Source: Roseburia sp. 499 (GTDB lineage Bacteria; Bacillota; Clostridia; Lachnospirales; Lachnospiraceae). Taken from it: a DNA stretch of 64,000 bases. How positions within the stretch are numbered: position 1 is the stretch's first letter; each line of letters starts with the position of its first letter. Both the position numbers and the translations under genes were made by a program. Location: positions 3,038,001 through 3,102,000 of the forward strand of contig NZ_CP135164.1 of the NCBI RefSeq assembly GCF_001940225.2, read 5' to 3'. The notes beneath the pieces are model-generated. The model was not told the DNA's origin. It was given only the letters and a program-made list of their open reading frames with translations, and ran no database searches. Shown here piece by piece: positions 18,117-26,279 of the stretch.

Positions 18117-18395
18117 CTAAAAAACCCGTCCTCTATGATAAACAATCATAGAAGACGGGCTATTATTGTCCGTGATACCACTTCTCTTTATCTGTATCTC
18201 ACGACACAGACCTCTACAAGTACCTTCATACTCTTCGCTATAACAGGCGATCCCGTCATTATCTAGCCTTCCGGTTCGACAATGCCACTCCAAAGCCATC
18301 TTCCACATGCTCTCCTGTATCCCTTTTCAGCTACCGGAACTCTCTTTGCCATTCCTTCATGTGTACTCTCTTCTTCTCAGTGTTTACTTCATTTC
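18117..18395 (-). promoter_or_regulatory. T-box riboswitch (Met) leader of metG
   Basis: Read on the minus strand: a stem I region with AGAGAG and GTAGCTGAAAAGG-type elements, an ATG in AAGATGG (18297-18299) as likely Met specifier, the conserved T-box TGGTATCACG (18171-18180), and a terminator formed by 18125-18138 and 18146-18159 with TTTTTT (18119-18124). Uncharged tRNA-Met would favour the antiterminator. The specifier is inferred from position; the T-box and terminator are clear. Confidence 0.85.
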
Positions 18396-18398
18396 TAA

Positions 18399-18427
18399 AA
18401 TGTAGCACAGAAATTCTTTTAAGTCAA
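18399..18427 (-). promoter_or_regulatory. Promoter of the metG T-box transcript
   Basis: On the minus strand TTGACT (18422-18427), 17 bp, TACATT (18399-18404). Confidence 0.6.
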
Positions 18428-18444
18428 GTTATACTTTGACTTCT

Positions 18445-18831
18445 CTACTCTACTTCGCCTTCGTATACCTCTGTTTCCGGCTCCTCATATTTTGCGCCGC
18501 ATTTCTTACAAAATACATCGTCTATATTCAATGGTGTCCCACAGGACTGACATCTCTTCATCCCTTTCAGCTCTGCAATTTCACCTTTGATGGCCTCCAT
18601 TTCTTCCATCGCTTCTTTTATCAAAGCAATTTCCCCAAATGCTGACTCTGTATCTTCTTTATGCTGTTCATAATATTGTTTTCCAATTTCCTGGTACTGT
18701 CTCAGTATATATTCTTCTTTGGCTCTTAAATCCATATTCAGCTTTGCAAGTCCTGTCAAATCCCTTGCTTTTTTGGAAACATCCTTTCCTGTTGCTGAAA
18801 TGGTATCTCCTAATTTAGAAAAAAAGTCCAT
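18445..18831 (-). CDS. Small zinc-ribbon coiled-coil protein
   Basis: A 128-residue protein: an amphipathic N terminus (MDFFSKLGDTISATGKDVSKKARD), a long Glu/Lys-rich coiled coil (about 30-90), and a C-terminal zinc ribbon with CQSCGTPL and CKKCG, followed by an acidic tail. Similar small zinc-ribbon proteins are common in Lachnospiraceae; no function is known to me. It is 15 bases downstream of the Ca2+/Na+ antiporter gene on the same strand, so probably co-transcribed. It ends just before the metG promoter. Confidence 0.8.
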   Translation of the reverse strand: MDFFSKLGDTISATGKDVSKKARDLTGLAKLNMDLRAKEEYILRQYQEIGKQYYEQHKEDTESAFGEIALIKEAMEEMEAIKGEIAELKGMKRCQSCGTPLNIDDVFCKKCGAKYEEPETEVYEGEVE

Positions 18832-18846
18832 ACCGCTTCCTCCTTT

Positions 18847-19773
18847 TTAACGCATGCATATATATACTACATATGCCGCATATATCAAAATCATTATAAT
18901 ACCGTGTATCCGATTTAGCTTTTTCTTACTCCATGCAAAAATCCATACCAGAATACTTACTACTATTAGAATTATAGCATCTATCAAATTTTCATTCAAG
19001 AATACCATCGGACTAACTGCTCCTGCAATTCCAAGTACCAACAAAATATTGAAAATATTAGAACCTATTACATTTCCAAGCGCCATATCCGTCTCACCCT
19101 TTTTGGCAGCCACAAGAGAAGTTACCAATTCCGGCAGAGAGGTTCCGAATGCTACAACGGTAAGACCAATTAATGTCTGACTCAATCCAAATGCTTTTGC
19201 AATGTTAGAAGCAGAATCTACAACTAAATCACCACCAATTACGATGGCAATAATTCCTCCAATGATATAAATCAAGCACTTCCATCCCGGAAGGGTTTCA
19301 ATCTCTTCTACTTCTGTATTGTTTCTTGCCTTCATTGCAGCAAGCACCATCCATAACAGAAACGCTGCAAAAACAACCAGTAAGATGACACCTTCTACCC
19401 GATTCAGACTCATTCCCAAATATCCCATACCAACCAAAAGAATTGCTGCTAAAATAGATAGTGGAAATTCCTGTTTCAACGTAGACACTTTTACTGCCAA
19501 AGGAGCAAATAATGCACATGCTCCACATACAATCATCAAATTAAAAATATTAGAACCTATTACATTACTGATTGCCATGGTATTGCTTCCCTTTACAGAT
19601 GCAGCAATGCTGACGGCACATTCCGGTGCACTGGTTCCCATAGCCACGATTGTCATTCCGATAATCATCGTAGGCACACGCAATTTTTTTGCAACACTGG
19701 CACTTCCGTCTACAAAAAAATCCGCACCCTTAATCAACAATACAAATCCTACTACTAATAAAATGTAATCCAT
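18847..19773 (-). CDS. Calcium/sodium antiporter, CaCA family (YrbG-like)
   Basis: A 308-residue membrane protein with about ten helices in two inverted halves. Both alpha repeats are clear: GMTIVAMGTSAPECAVSI with GNVIGSNIFN-like SNVIGSNIFNLM in the first half, and GLTVVAFGTSLPELVTSL with LGNVIGSNIFNILL in the second. The acidic residues in those repeats bind Ca2+ and Na+. It exports Ca2+ in exchange for Na+. It lies 41 bases downstream of mntP and is likely in one transcript with it and the zinc-ribbon gene. Confidence 0.94.
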   Translation of the reverse strand: MDYILLVVGFVLLIKGADFFVDGSASVAKKLRVPTMIIGMTIVAMGTSAPECAVSIAASVKGSNTMAISNVIGSNIFNLMIVCGACALFAPLAVKVSTLKQEFPLSILAAILLVGMGYLGMSLNRVEGVILLVVFAAFLLWMVLAAMKARNNTEVEEIETLPGWKCLIYIIGGIIAIVIGGDLVVDSASNIAKAFGLSQTLIGLTVVAFGTSLPELVTSLVAAKKGETDMALGNVIGSNIFNILLVLGIAGAVSPMVFLNENLIDAIILIVVSILVWIFAWSKKKLNRIHGIIMILIYAAYVVYICMR

Positions 19774-19814
19774 CTCTTTTCCTCTTTTCTTTCGTTATTT
19801 TGTATTATTCCCAG

Positions 19815-20390
19815 TTAAAAGTTCAATATGCCTAAATGTTCCAGCAAAATCTTAAGCCCAATCAATATCAATATGATTCCTCCGGCAAGTTCTGCCTTAC
19901 TCTTGTACTTGCTTCCAAAAATATTTCCAACAAATACTCCAACAGCAGAAATAGCAAACGTAGTAACTCCTATTATTGCAATGGCCGGAATAATATTAAC
20001 CTTTAAAAATGCAAAGGTAATTCCCACTGCCAAAGCATCAATACTGGTTGCAATCGCAAGAAGAAAAAGTTCTTTTATGTTGAGCTTACTCTCGCATTGA
20101 CAGACCTCCTCTTCTTCTTTTTCTCTGGACTCCTTCACCATATTTCCACCAATCAGTGCCAGAAGAATAAACGCAATCCAATGGTCTACTGAGGTGATAT
20201 ACGTTTCAAACTGTTTTCCCAGTACCCATCCAATCAGAGGCATCAATGCCTGAAATCCTCCAAAAAACAGAGCAATAATAACGCAATGGAACTTATTTAC
20301 CTTTTTCATATTCAGTCCTTTACAGATAGATACCGCAAATGCATCCATGGATAAGCCAACGCCTATCAGAAGCAGTTCAACAATTCCCAT
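19815..20390 (-). CDS. mntP: Manganese efflux pump MntP
   Basis: A 191-residue membrane protein of the MntP (DUF204) family with about six helices and the paired motifs [17 protein letters not shown] near the N terminus and [17 protein letters not shown] in the second half, whose Asp residues carry Mn2+. It protects against excess manganese. AAAGGAG before 20390 decides the start; the longer frame to 20447 extends into IS DNA. An IS lies only 17 bases upstream of the ATG and separates it from the probable Mn2+ riboswitch at 22173-22310. Confidence 0.94.
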   Translation of the reverse strand: MGIVELLLIGVGLSMDAFAVSICKGLNMKKVNKFHCVIIALFFGGFQALMPLIGWVLGKQFETYITSVDHWIAFILLALIGGNMVKESREKEEEEVCQCESKLNIKELFLLAIATSIDALAVGITFAFLKVNIIPAIAIIGVTTFAISAVGVFVGNIFGSKYKSKAELAGGIILILIGLKILLEHLGILNF

Positions 20391-20406
20391 ATTTTTTCTC
20401 CTTTGC

Positions 20407-20420
20407 AATAAATAAATTTT
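20407..20420. repeat. Left copy of IS target-site duplication
   Basis: AATAAATAAATTTT, repeated in direct orientation at 22149-22162 on the other side of the IS. Because the last T may belong to the IS end, the duplication is 13 or 14 bp. Confidence 0.75.
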
Positions 20421-22148
20421 AGGCGTTTGATAAACGCCGTAACCCATTGATTTTACTGGGTTTTATTGCTAATTTTATATAAATTTTCTCTCCTCAAGTG
20501 ATAAAATATAAGTAACAACACAAACACTTTTTCACAAGAGAGGAGAAAATTTATGGCTATTAAGTATCATCAAATTTCTTTAAGTGAAACTTTTTCAGAC
20601 TGTCAAAACCAGTTCATGGATGACTCTCCATCATTCTTTAATATTCTCGCAGAATACTTTGATCTTGATGACTTCATCCCTCCAGAATTCACATCCGCTT
20701 TTTATCTTACCATCGGCAGGAATCGTCTTTATTCTCTTCATGGTTTTCTTACCGCCTATATCCTCCAGAAAATATTTTCTATTCCTACCGATTCCCTGCT
20801 TCTTTTATTCTTAAATCTCTGCAAGGAATTACGTGATTTCTGCGGTTTTTCTAAAGTTCCTGACGCTTCCTTAATGTCCAGGTTCAAAAACGAATTCGAG
20901 CCTTACATTGAACTCATGTTTCAACGAATGGTTGATTACACAGAGCCCATCTGCCAACTAATTGACTCATCTCTCGCACAGATGCTTACCTTTGATACCT
21001 CCGGAATTGAACTTTATGTTACTGAAAACAATCCAAAAACTTTAAATGCTTTAATCAAAAAACTCAAAGCTTTTTACAAAGATAAACCTGATGTCGACCC
21101 TTACAAGATGGCTTATGGCCTCATGCCTTCACAGGCTGTTTCCTGTCCTGACGCAAAGCATATGTACATCAATGGTCATTTTTGCTATGCAGACAAATTT
21201 GCTATTCTTACCAATGGTTTAGGTATCGTAAGACATATCGCTTTTATCAATGATGACGATTTCAAATCTGCGCATCCAGAACTTCCTGTTGAAAAGAAAA
21301 CTGCTTCTCCCGATGAAGATAAATCCTTAGGTGACGCTGCAGCACTTGTTCCAGTTCTTAGTGATTTCTTTTCCCTTCATCCAGACTTTCATCCAAATAC
21401 TTTTCTTGGAGATGCTGCTTTCGACTCTGCTGAATTGTATGGAAAGTTATTCAATGATTTCCATTTTTCCAAAGCTCTAATCCCCTATAATCCAAGAAAT
21501 GAAAGCCCTCTTAAAAAGGTTGGTTATAATGCTTATGGCTATCCTACTTGCCCTAATGACTCCTCTCTTTCCATGAAATACTGTGGAGTAACAAAGGAAA
21601 AAGGTCGTTCAAATCGTATCAAATGGATCTGCCCTAAGATGTCTTATAGCCATGGTTGGCATTGCAACTGTGAAACCCCTTGCAGCACAGCTGCTAAAGG
21701 GCGAACAACATATACTTATGAGAACATGGATTTACGTATGTTTCCTGGCATCCAACGTGATTCTGACGAGTGGAATGACACTTATAAAATAAGAGCCATT
21801 GTCGAGCGTGTAATCAATCATTTTAAAATCAACATGTGTATTGCTGGAAGGAAAACAAGAAATCACTCCACCACCAAAGCTGATGTCTTTCTTGCCGGTA
21901 TTGCAAGCCAGTTGACGGTAATCGTTGCATATGCGATGAATTGTCCACAATACATTCGAAGTCTAAAACCTTTAGTTGCCTGAAAAAATATTCAATTGTC
22001 ATAATACTTATTTGAGCTTATTAAAGTACGCCCCAAATTTGATGCTCTATGTCAATTCAGAAACAATTCTGAATACTGACCGATTTTTTCTCCTTATATA
22101 GAGGAGAGTTATCCACAAGAACTGATAAAATCATTTATCAATTACCTA
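20420..22148 (+). mobile_element. Insertion sequence, about 1.73 kb, inserted between mntP and its leader
   Basis: Ends are defined by the 13-14 bp direct repeat on both sides and by imperfect terminal inverted repeats TAGGCGTTTGATAAACG (left) and, read inward on the other strand, TAGGTAATTGATAAATG (right), 13 of 17 identical. The left tip carries a hairpin terminator-like AACCCA/TGGGTTTT (about 20441-20464), and ATTCAGAA-ACAA-TTCTGAAT follows the transposase (22055-22074) before a T-run. It holds one intact transposase gene running opposite to mntP. Confidence 0.85.
20553..21983 (+). CDS. DDE transposase of the mntP-upstream IS
   Basis: A 476-residue transposase with an N-terminal helical region and an RNase H-like core. 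Acidic triad candidates: LTFDTSGIE (about 150), TFLGDAAFDSAELY (about 285), and the C-terminal YKIRAIVERVINHFKI block. A four-Cys cluster near 370-385 (WHCNCETPC and ICPKM) may bind zinc. The style resembles IS1182/IS5-superfamily elements, but the family is not certain. GAGAGGAG precedes the ATG. The frame is intact. Confidence 0.88.
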   Translation: MAIKYHQISLSETFSDCQNQFMDDSPSFFNILAEYFDLDDFIPPEFTSAFYLTIGRNRLYSLHGFLTAYILQKIFSIPTDSLLLLFLNLCKELRDFCGFSKVPDASLMSRFKNEFEPYIELMFQRMVDYTEPICQLIDSSLAQMLTFDTSGIELYVTENNPKTLNALIKKLKAFYKDKPDVDPYKMAYGLMPSQAVSCPDAKHMYINGHFCYADKFAILTNGLGIVRHIAFINDDDFKSAHPELPVEKKTASPDEDKSLGDAAALVPVLSDFFSLHPDFHPNTFLGDAAFDSAELYGKLFNDFHFSKALIPYNPRNESPLKKVGYNAYGYPTCPNDSSLSMKYCGVTKEKGRSNRIKWICPKMSYSHGWHCNCETPCSTAAKGRTTYTYENMDLRMFPGIQRDSDEWNDTYKIRAIVERVINHFKINMCIAGRKTRNHSTTKADVFLAGIASQLTVIVAYAMNCPQYIRSLKPLVA

Positions 22149-22162
22149 AATAAATAAATTTT
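22149..22162. repeat. Right copy of IS target-site duplication
   Basis: AATAAATAAATTTT, same orientation and sequence as 20407-20420. Removing the IS and one copy joins the riboswitch terminator directly to the mntP ribosome site. Confidence 0.75.
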
Positions 22163-22172
22163 CCAGAATAAC

Positions 22173-22310
22173 AAAAAACCCATGTATGCCCCAAAAGGCA
22201 TACATGAGTCTCATTCTTTAAGATTTGCCAGGTCTTTACGGCTATCGCCTAACCAGGATGTTGACAAATCACGTATTCACGCGAATTACTCCCTCACGAA
22301 GTATGTCCAT
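22173..22310 (-). promoter_or_regulatory. Probable yybP-ykoY manganese riboswitch, separated from mntP by an IS
   Basis: On the minus strand a 5' GGACATACTTCGTGAG strand is followed by GGGAGTA, a long internal arm with TTTGTCAACATC, then TGAGAC and CTCATGTATGCC. The last strand can pair either with the 5' strand (closed aptamer) or with GGCATACATG to form a terminator (22181-22206, TTTTTT at 22174-22179). GGGAGTA and GAGAC are hallmarks of yybP-ykoY aptamers, which sense Mn2+ and commonly precede mntP. The assignment is from memory of the consensus; a covariance search was not possible. Confidence 0.7.
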
Positions 22311-22340
22311 ACTATAACAGTTTTTGATAATATTTGTCAA
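22311..22340 (-). promoter_or_regulatory. Promoter of the riboswitch transcript
   Basis: On the minus strand TTGACA (22335-22340), 18 bp, TATAGT (22311-22316); transcription would begin right at the aptamer. It is 4 bases beyond the phoR stop. Confidence 0.7.
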
Positions 22341-22343
22341 CTA

Positions 22344-23660
22344 CTAAAATAAAATTTTTATTTCAGTTCCTTTTCCCTGCTCACTTTCCAATGTAATCTC
22401 TGCATTATGCTGAGCTACAATATGCTTTACTATCGCAAGTCCTAGTCCGGTTCCACCACTCTGCTTCGACCGACTCTTATCCACCCGGTAAAATCGTTCA
22501 AAAACTCTCTCCTGATGCTCTTTGGGAATCCCGATTCCGGTATCTTTTACAGATAACATAACTTTTCCATTTATCGGCTTCACCGTAACCGTCACACTCC
22601 CGCCACGATTATTATAGCGCACTGCATTACTACACAAATTGTATAACAATTCGTCCATTAGATTGCGGTTTGCTACCACAGTACAATGTTCTCCCTTCAG
22701 GCTCAGAGTAACGTCCTGCTTACTTGCCTGTACATCCATCATATCCAAACAACTTTGGGCTGCTACATAAAGATCTACCTGTTCAAAATCAAACTCCAAA
22801 TCCTCGCAATCCAGCTCTGATAGTTTTATAATATCGTTAATAAGAGTCAGCAAGCGGTCTGAACCATGATGTATCTCTTCCGCAAAGCGCTTGGTATCTT
22901 TTTCATCTGCCATTCCGCTTCCAATTAGCTCTGCATAGCCGGAAATGGCTGTTAACGGTGTTTTCAATTCATGGGAAACATTAGCAGTAAATTCCTGACG
23001 CATTTTTGCACTATTTAAGATATTAATATGCTGCTCCTTAATCGTCTGAATAAAAGGTTTTATTTCATCATAAATGTTATCCTGGTTTACTCCATCCAAA
23101 TTAGACGCCAGTTTTTCAATGGGCAGCAGTAACCGTTTCGTTAAAACATGCGACAGTAATACACACAGCACCACAATTAACACAGAGAGCACTAATGCGA
23201 TGGACACTGTATTTATCATAATCCGAAAGATGTTTTCTGAATCCTTTCCCACTCGCAGTATCTGTCCATTTTCTAGTTTTTCTGCATAATATAGCGTATG
23301 TAAAGAACTGGTGGAAGACCAACGTACTGAAGTCCCCTCTCCTTCCTCCATTGCCTCTTGAATCTCAGGACGGTTTTTATGATTCTCCATCGTCTCCACA
23401 TCAACCGCCGTATCATAGACAACTTTTCCATTTTCCGCTATCAACGTAATACGCAGCCCATCCTCTTCCAATCGCTCCCGATTCTCCGGCAAATCCCAGA
23501 AACTCTGTTTTAACGGCTGAATTACATGGTCATAGGCCCTAATATCATCAAACACCTGATTTTGAAATATATTATAAAACAATATCATAGAAGTAATGGC
23601 GGTGATAATCACCGCCAGTGCTGATACTGCCATAAACTGGATGTTTATTTTCTTCTTCAT
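22344..23660 (-). CDS. phoR: PhoR-like sensor histidine kinase
   Basis: A 438-residue kinase: TM1 (about 8-30), an extracytoplasmic region (about 31-150), TM2 (about 151-174), HAMP, dimerisation box NVSHELKTPLTAISGYAEL with the phosphorylated His, N box LLYNLCSNAVRYN, and ATP-lid motifs DTGIGIPKEHQERVFERFYR and SGGTGLGLAIVKH. Paired 13 bases downstream of phoB and following a Na+/Pi cotransporter gene, it is inferred to report phosphate shortage. The gene symbol rests on this context. Confidence 0.88.
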   Translation of the reverse strand: MKKKINIQFMAVSALAVIITAITSMILFYNIFQNQVFDDIRAYDHVIQPLKQSFWDLPENRERLEEDGLRITLIAENGKVVYDTAVDVETMENHKNRPEIQEAMEEGEGTSVRWSSTSSLHTLYYAEKLENGQILRVGKDSENIFRIMINTVSIALVLSVLIVVLCVLLSHVLTKRLLLPIEKLASNLDGVNQDNIYDEIKPFIQTIKEQHINILNSAKMRQEFTANVSHELKTPLTAISGYAELIGSGMADEKDTKRFAEEIHHGSDRLLTLINDIIKLSELDCEDLEFDFEQVDLYVAAQSCLDMMDVQASKQDVTLSLKGEHCTVVANRNLMDELLYNLCSNAVRYNNRGGSVTVTVKPINGKVMLSVKDTGIGIPKEHQERVFERFYRVDKSRSKQSGGTGLGLAIVKHIVAQHNAEITLESEQGKGTEIKILF

Positions 23661-23673
23661 CTGCCCACTCTTT

Positions 23674-24351
23674 CTATAGTGAATCTATCATATATCCGAC
23701 ATTTCGAACTGTTTTAATGGCTCCTCCTGCCGTTCCAAGTTTCTGACGCAATGTTTTTATATGCATATCAACCGTGCGGCTCTCACCTTCATATTCAAAG
23801 CCCCATACCTGATCCATAATCTTATCTCTGGTCAATACAATACCACGGTTCAGCAAAAGCATCTTTAATAACTCAAATTCTTTATAAGTCAATTCACAGT
23901 TCTGTCCATTTACCGTAACACTTCGTTTATCTGTATCAATTACAATTTCTCCATTGGTAAGTATCGGTACTTCTGCCACATCCTCTGTTCTTCTTAGAAG
24001 TGCCTTTACCCTGGAAATCAATTCCATAATACCAAAAGGCTTTGTCATGTAATCATCGGCTCCCAAATCCAGCCCCTTTACCTTATCCAATTCCGTAGTT
24101 TTTGCGGTTACCATGATAATTGGTACTTTCTTGGTTGTCTTCTTACTTCTCAACTCTGTCAAAATATCAAGTCCATCTTCATTTGGTAGCATAATATCCA
24201 GTAAAATAAGACTCGGCACATGCTTTTCTATTGCTTTATACAACTCTTTTCCACACTCGAATTCCTGCACTTCGAATCCACTGTTTTTCAACGCATAACG
24301 CTCAATTTCCCGGATGTTTACATCATCCTCCACAATGTATATTAATGGCAC
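23674..24351 (-). CDS. phoB: PhoB/PhoP-like OmpR-family response regulator
   Basis: A 225-residue regulator: receiver domain with acidic pocket EDD near residue 8, phospho-Asp in LILLDIMLPNEDG (about 53), and KPFG near 103; winged-helix DNA-binding domain from about 130 with ELLKMLLLNRGIVLTRDKIMDQVWG and SRTVDMHIKTLRQKLG. It is 26 bases downstream of the Na+/Pi cotransporter gene. The Pho-box array at 26237-26275 is its probable target. Confidence 0.9.
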   Translation of the reverse strand: MPLIYIVEDDVNIREIERYALKNSGFEVQEFECGKELYKAIEKHVPSLILLDIMLPNEDGLDILTELRSKKTTKKVPIIMVTAKTTELDKVKGLDLGADDYMTKPFGIMELISRVKALLRRTEDVAEVPILTNGEIVIDTDKRSVTVNGQNCELTYKEFELLKMLLLNRGIVLTRDKIMDQVWGFEYEGESRTVDMHIKTLRQKLGTAGGAIKTVRNVGYMIDSL

Positions 24352-24377
24352 GGATATTCCTCCTCCCGCTTCTCACA

Positions 24378-26147
24378 CTAGGAAAGCTGATATTTTTCCC
24401 GGTATGTCTCCTGCATTTGTTCAAATTGTTCTCTAATTTCTTCTGTAAGTGTATTAACATATTCATGCGCTTCAATGGAACTATCCTCCATCTGAATCAT
24501 GTATACCGCAAGATTGGAACAATGATCTGCCACTCTTTCATAATTAGCAGCAACATCTGCCAGTACCAATCCCAAATCGATGGTACATTTACCCTTTCTA
24601 AGACGCTTGATATGACGTTTCTTCACTTCTTTGTTCAAATCATCAATTACTTCTTCCAACGGTTCTACCGTCAGAGCAAGTTCCATATCGCTTTCTACAA
24701 AAGCACGTACGGAACGGTCTAAAATATCCTCTACCGCATTTCCGAAAATTTCCATCTCTCTCTGTGCCTTCGCAGAAAATTCTATCTCCTTCTTGTTCAT
24801 CTTCCGGATAATCTCCATAAGATTTACTGCATGGTCTGCAATACGCTCAAAATCATTGATGCTGTGCATCAGTGTAGACACCATCTGACTGTCACGATAA
24901 GACAGATTCTGACTATTCAACTGTGTCAGGTATGCACTCAGTTTATCATCATATTTATCAATCAGGTTTTCCTGCTTCTCCACCTTCTCTGCTGCTTCTT
25001 CTGAATACTCCGTAAAAAGATTCTTCGCAGTGACTAAAGTGTCCCTGGTAAGCTCTGCCATCTGCTTTGTCACAGTCACACACTGCTCAATAGCAAAATT
25101 CGGTGTTGCCAAAAAACGACTGTCCAATATTTTGAATTCCTCTTCCTCTCCTTTTCGGGATAGTTCTGACTCGTCCACAGGAATGGTAAGGTAAGCCAAC
25201 TTTTCCAATCCTTTAGTAAATGGCAACAACAGCAACGTTGCAAATACATTAAAAATACTGTGAATCGCTGCAATTCCTGCAACGCCCACCGTTTCGTCTG
25301 CAAAACTAAAATGAAACACTGCATTCAGCACCATATATAACGCTAAAAACAAAACGGAACCAATGATATTAAAATACAAATGTACACAAGCTGTTCGCTT
25401 CGCACCTTTGTTCGCACCAACTGCTGATAATATAGCAGTGACACAAGTTCCAATATTCTGTCCCATAATAATTGGTATAACAGAACCATAAGTAAATGCC
25501 CCTGTCACTGACAGTGCCTGTAAAATACCTACAGAAGCTGACGAGCTCTGAATCACTGCTGTTAATACAGCACCGGCCAAAACGCCTAATAACGGATTAC
25601 TGAACTTTGTAAGGATTCCTGTAAATTCCGGTACATCCGCAAGGGGTTTTACCGCACTGCTCATAGTCTCCATACCAAACATCAGCACAGCAAATCCTAT
25701 CAGAATCTCACCAACATCTTTTCTCCGGTCACTCTTTTTGCTCATAATCATAATAACTCCGATTACTGCAAGAATCGGTGAAAACGATGTAGGCTTTAAC
25801 ATACTGATAAAAAAGTTGTCGCTTTCGATTCCGGTAAGACTTAATAACCATGAAGTAGCTGTGGTACCAATGTTAGCACCCATAATAATACCAATTGCCT
25901 GTGACAACTTCATAATTCCCGAATTCACGAATCCTACCAGCATAACTGTCGTAGCTGATGATGACTGTATCACTGCAGTCACTCCGGCTCCCAATAATAC
26001 TGCTTTTAATGGATTTGAAGTAAGCCTCTCAAGAATACGCTCCAGTTTTCCACCGGACACCTTTTCCAAGCCGCCGCCCATTACGTTCATTCCGTACAAA
26101 AACAAGGCCAACCCGCCAAGTAATGACAGAAATCCAAAAATATTCAT
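24378..26147 (-). CDS. Na+/phosphate cotransporter with PhoU domain
   Basis: A 589-residue protein. Residues 1-310 hold two PNaS (Na/Pi cotransporter II) repeats, each with the QSSSA signature (AVIQSSSATTVMLVGFVNSG and AVIQSSSASVGILQALSV) and the GANIGTT / GQNIGTC loops; residues about 350-560 form two PhoU-like helical bundles. It imports phosphate with Na+, and the PhoU part likely ties transport to kinase signalling. First gene of a phosphate operon with phoB and phoR and headed by Pho-box repeats. A ribosome site AGGAGGATGAAAA precedes the ATG. Confidence 0.92.
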   Translation of the reverse strand: MNIFGFLSLLGGLALFLYGMNVMGGGLEKVSGGKLERILERLTSNPLKAVLLGAGVTAVIQSSSATTVMLVGFVNSGIMKLSQAIGIIMGANIGTTATSWLLSLTGIESDNFFISMLKPTSFSPILAVIGVIMIMSKKSDRRKDVGEILIGFAVLMFGMETMSSAVKPLADVPEFTGILTKFSNPLLGVLAGAVLTAVIQSSSASVGILQALSVTGAFTYGSVIPIIMGQNIGTCVTAILSAVGANKGAKRTACVHLYFNIIGSVLFLALYMVLNAVFHFSFADETVGVAGIAAIHSIFNVFATLLLLPFTKGLEKLAYLTIPVDESELSRKGEEEEFKILDSRFLATPNFAIEQCVTVTKQMAELTRDTLVTAKNLFTEYSEEAAEKVEKQENLIDKYDDKLSAYLTQLNSQNLSYRDSQMVSTLMHSINDFERIADHAVNLMEIIRKMNKKEIEFSAKAQREMEIFGNAVEDILDRSVRAFVESDMELALTVEPLEEVIDDLNKEVKKRHIKRLRKGKCTIDLGLVLADVAANYERVADHCSNLAVYMIQMEDSSIEAHEYVNTLTEEIREQFEQMQETYREKYQLS

Positions 26148-26221
26148 TTTTCATCCTCCTAAGTGATTCCTTTATCTTTTATCCCAACTGCTACGGGCAG
26201 AATCTTCCCTTTAGCCTATTT

Positions 26222-26275
26222 ATTGTATACTTTTTCTGTAAACCCAATACATAATCTATGTAAAGTCTGTGTAAA
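26222..26275 (-). promoter_or_regulatory. Pho box of four 11-bp-spaced repeats plus minus-ten
   Basis: On the minus strand TTTACA occurs at 26270-26275, 26259-26264 and 26237-26242, with a degenerate TATGTA at 26248-26253, so four sites keep an exact 11-bp period. This is the TTnACA-N5-TTnACA layout of PhoP/PhoB-type Pho boxes. TACAAT (26222-26227) follows 9 bp after the last site and no good minus-35 exists, as expected for an activated promoter. Confidence 0.75.
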
Positions 26276-26279
26276 ATCT

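Noticed and set aside
18240..18300. GGTTCGAC in the metG leader as part of a tRNA gene
   Set aside because: It is within T-box stem I and has no acceptor or anticodon arms.
22173..22310. Reading the element as c-di-GMP, fluoride or ydaO riboswitch
   Set aside because: GGGAGTA, GAGAC, the P1-terminator switch and the position before mntP fit yybP-ykoY better than the others.
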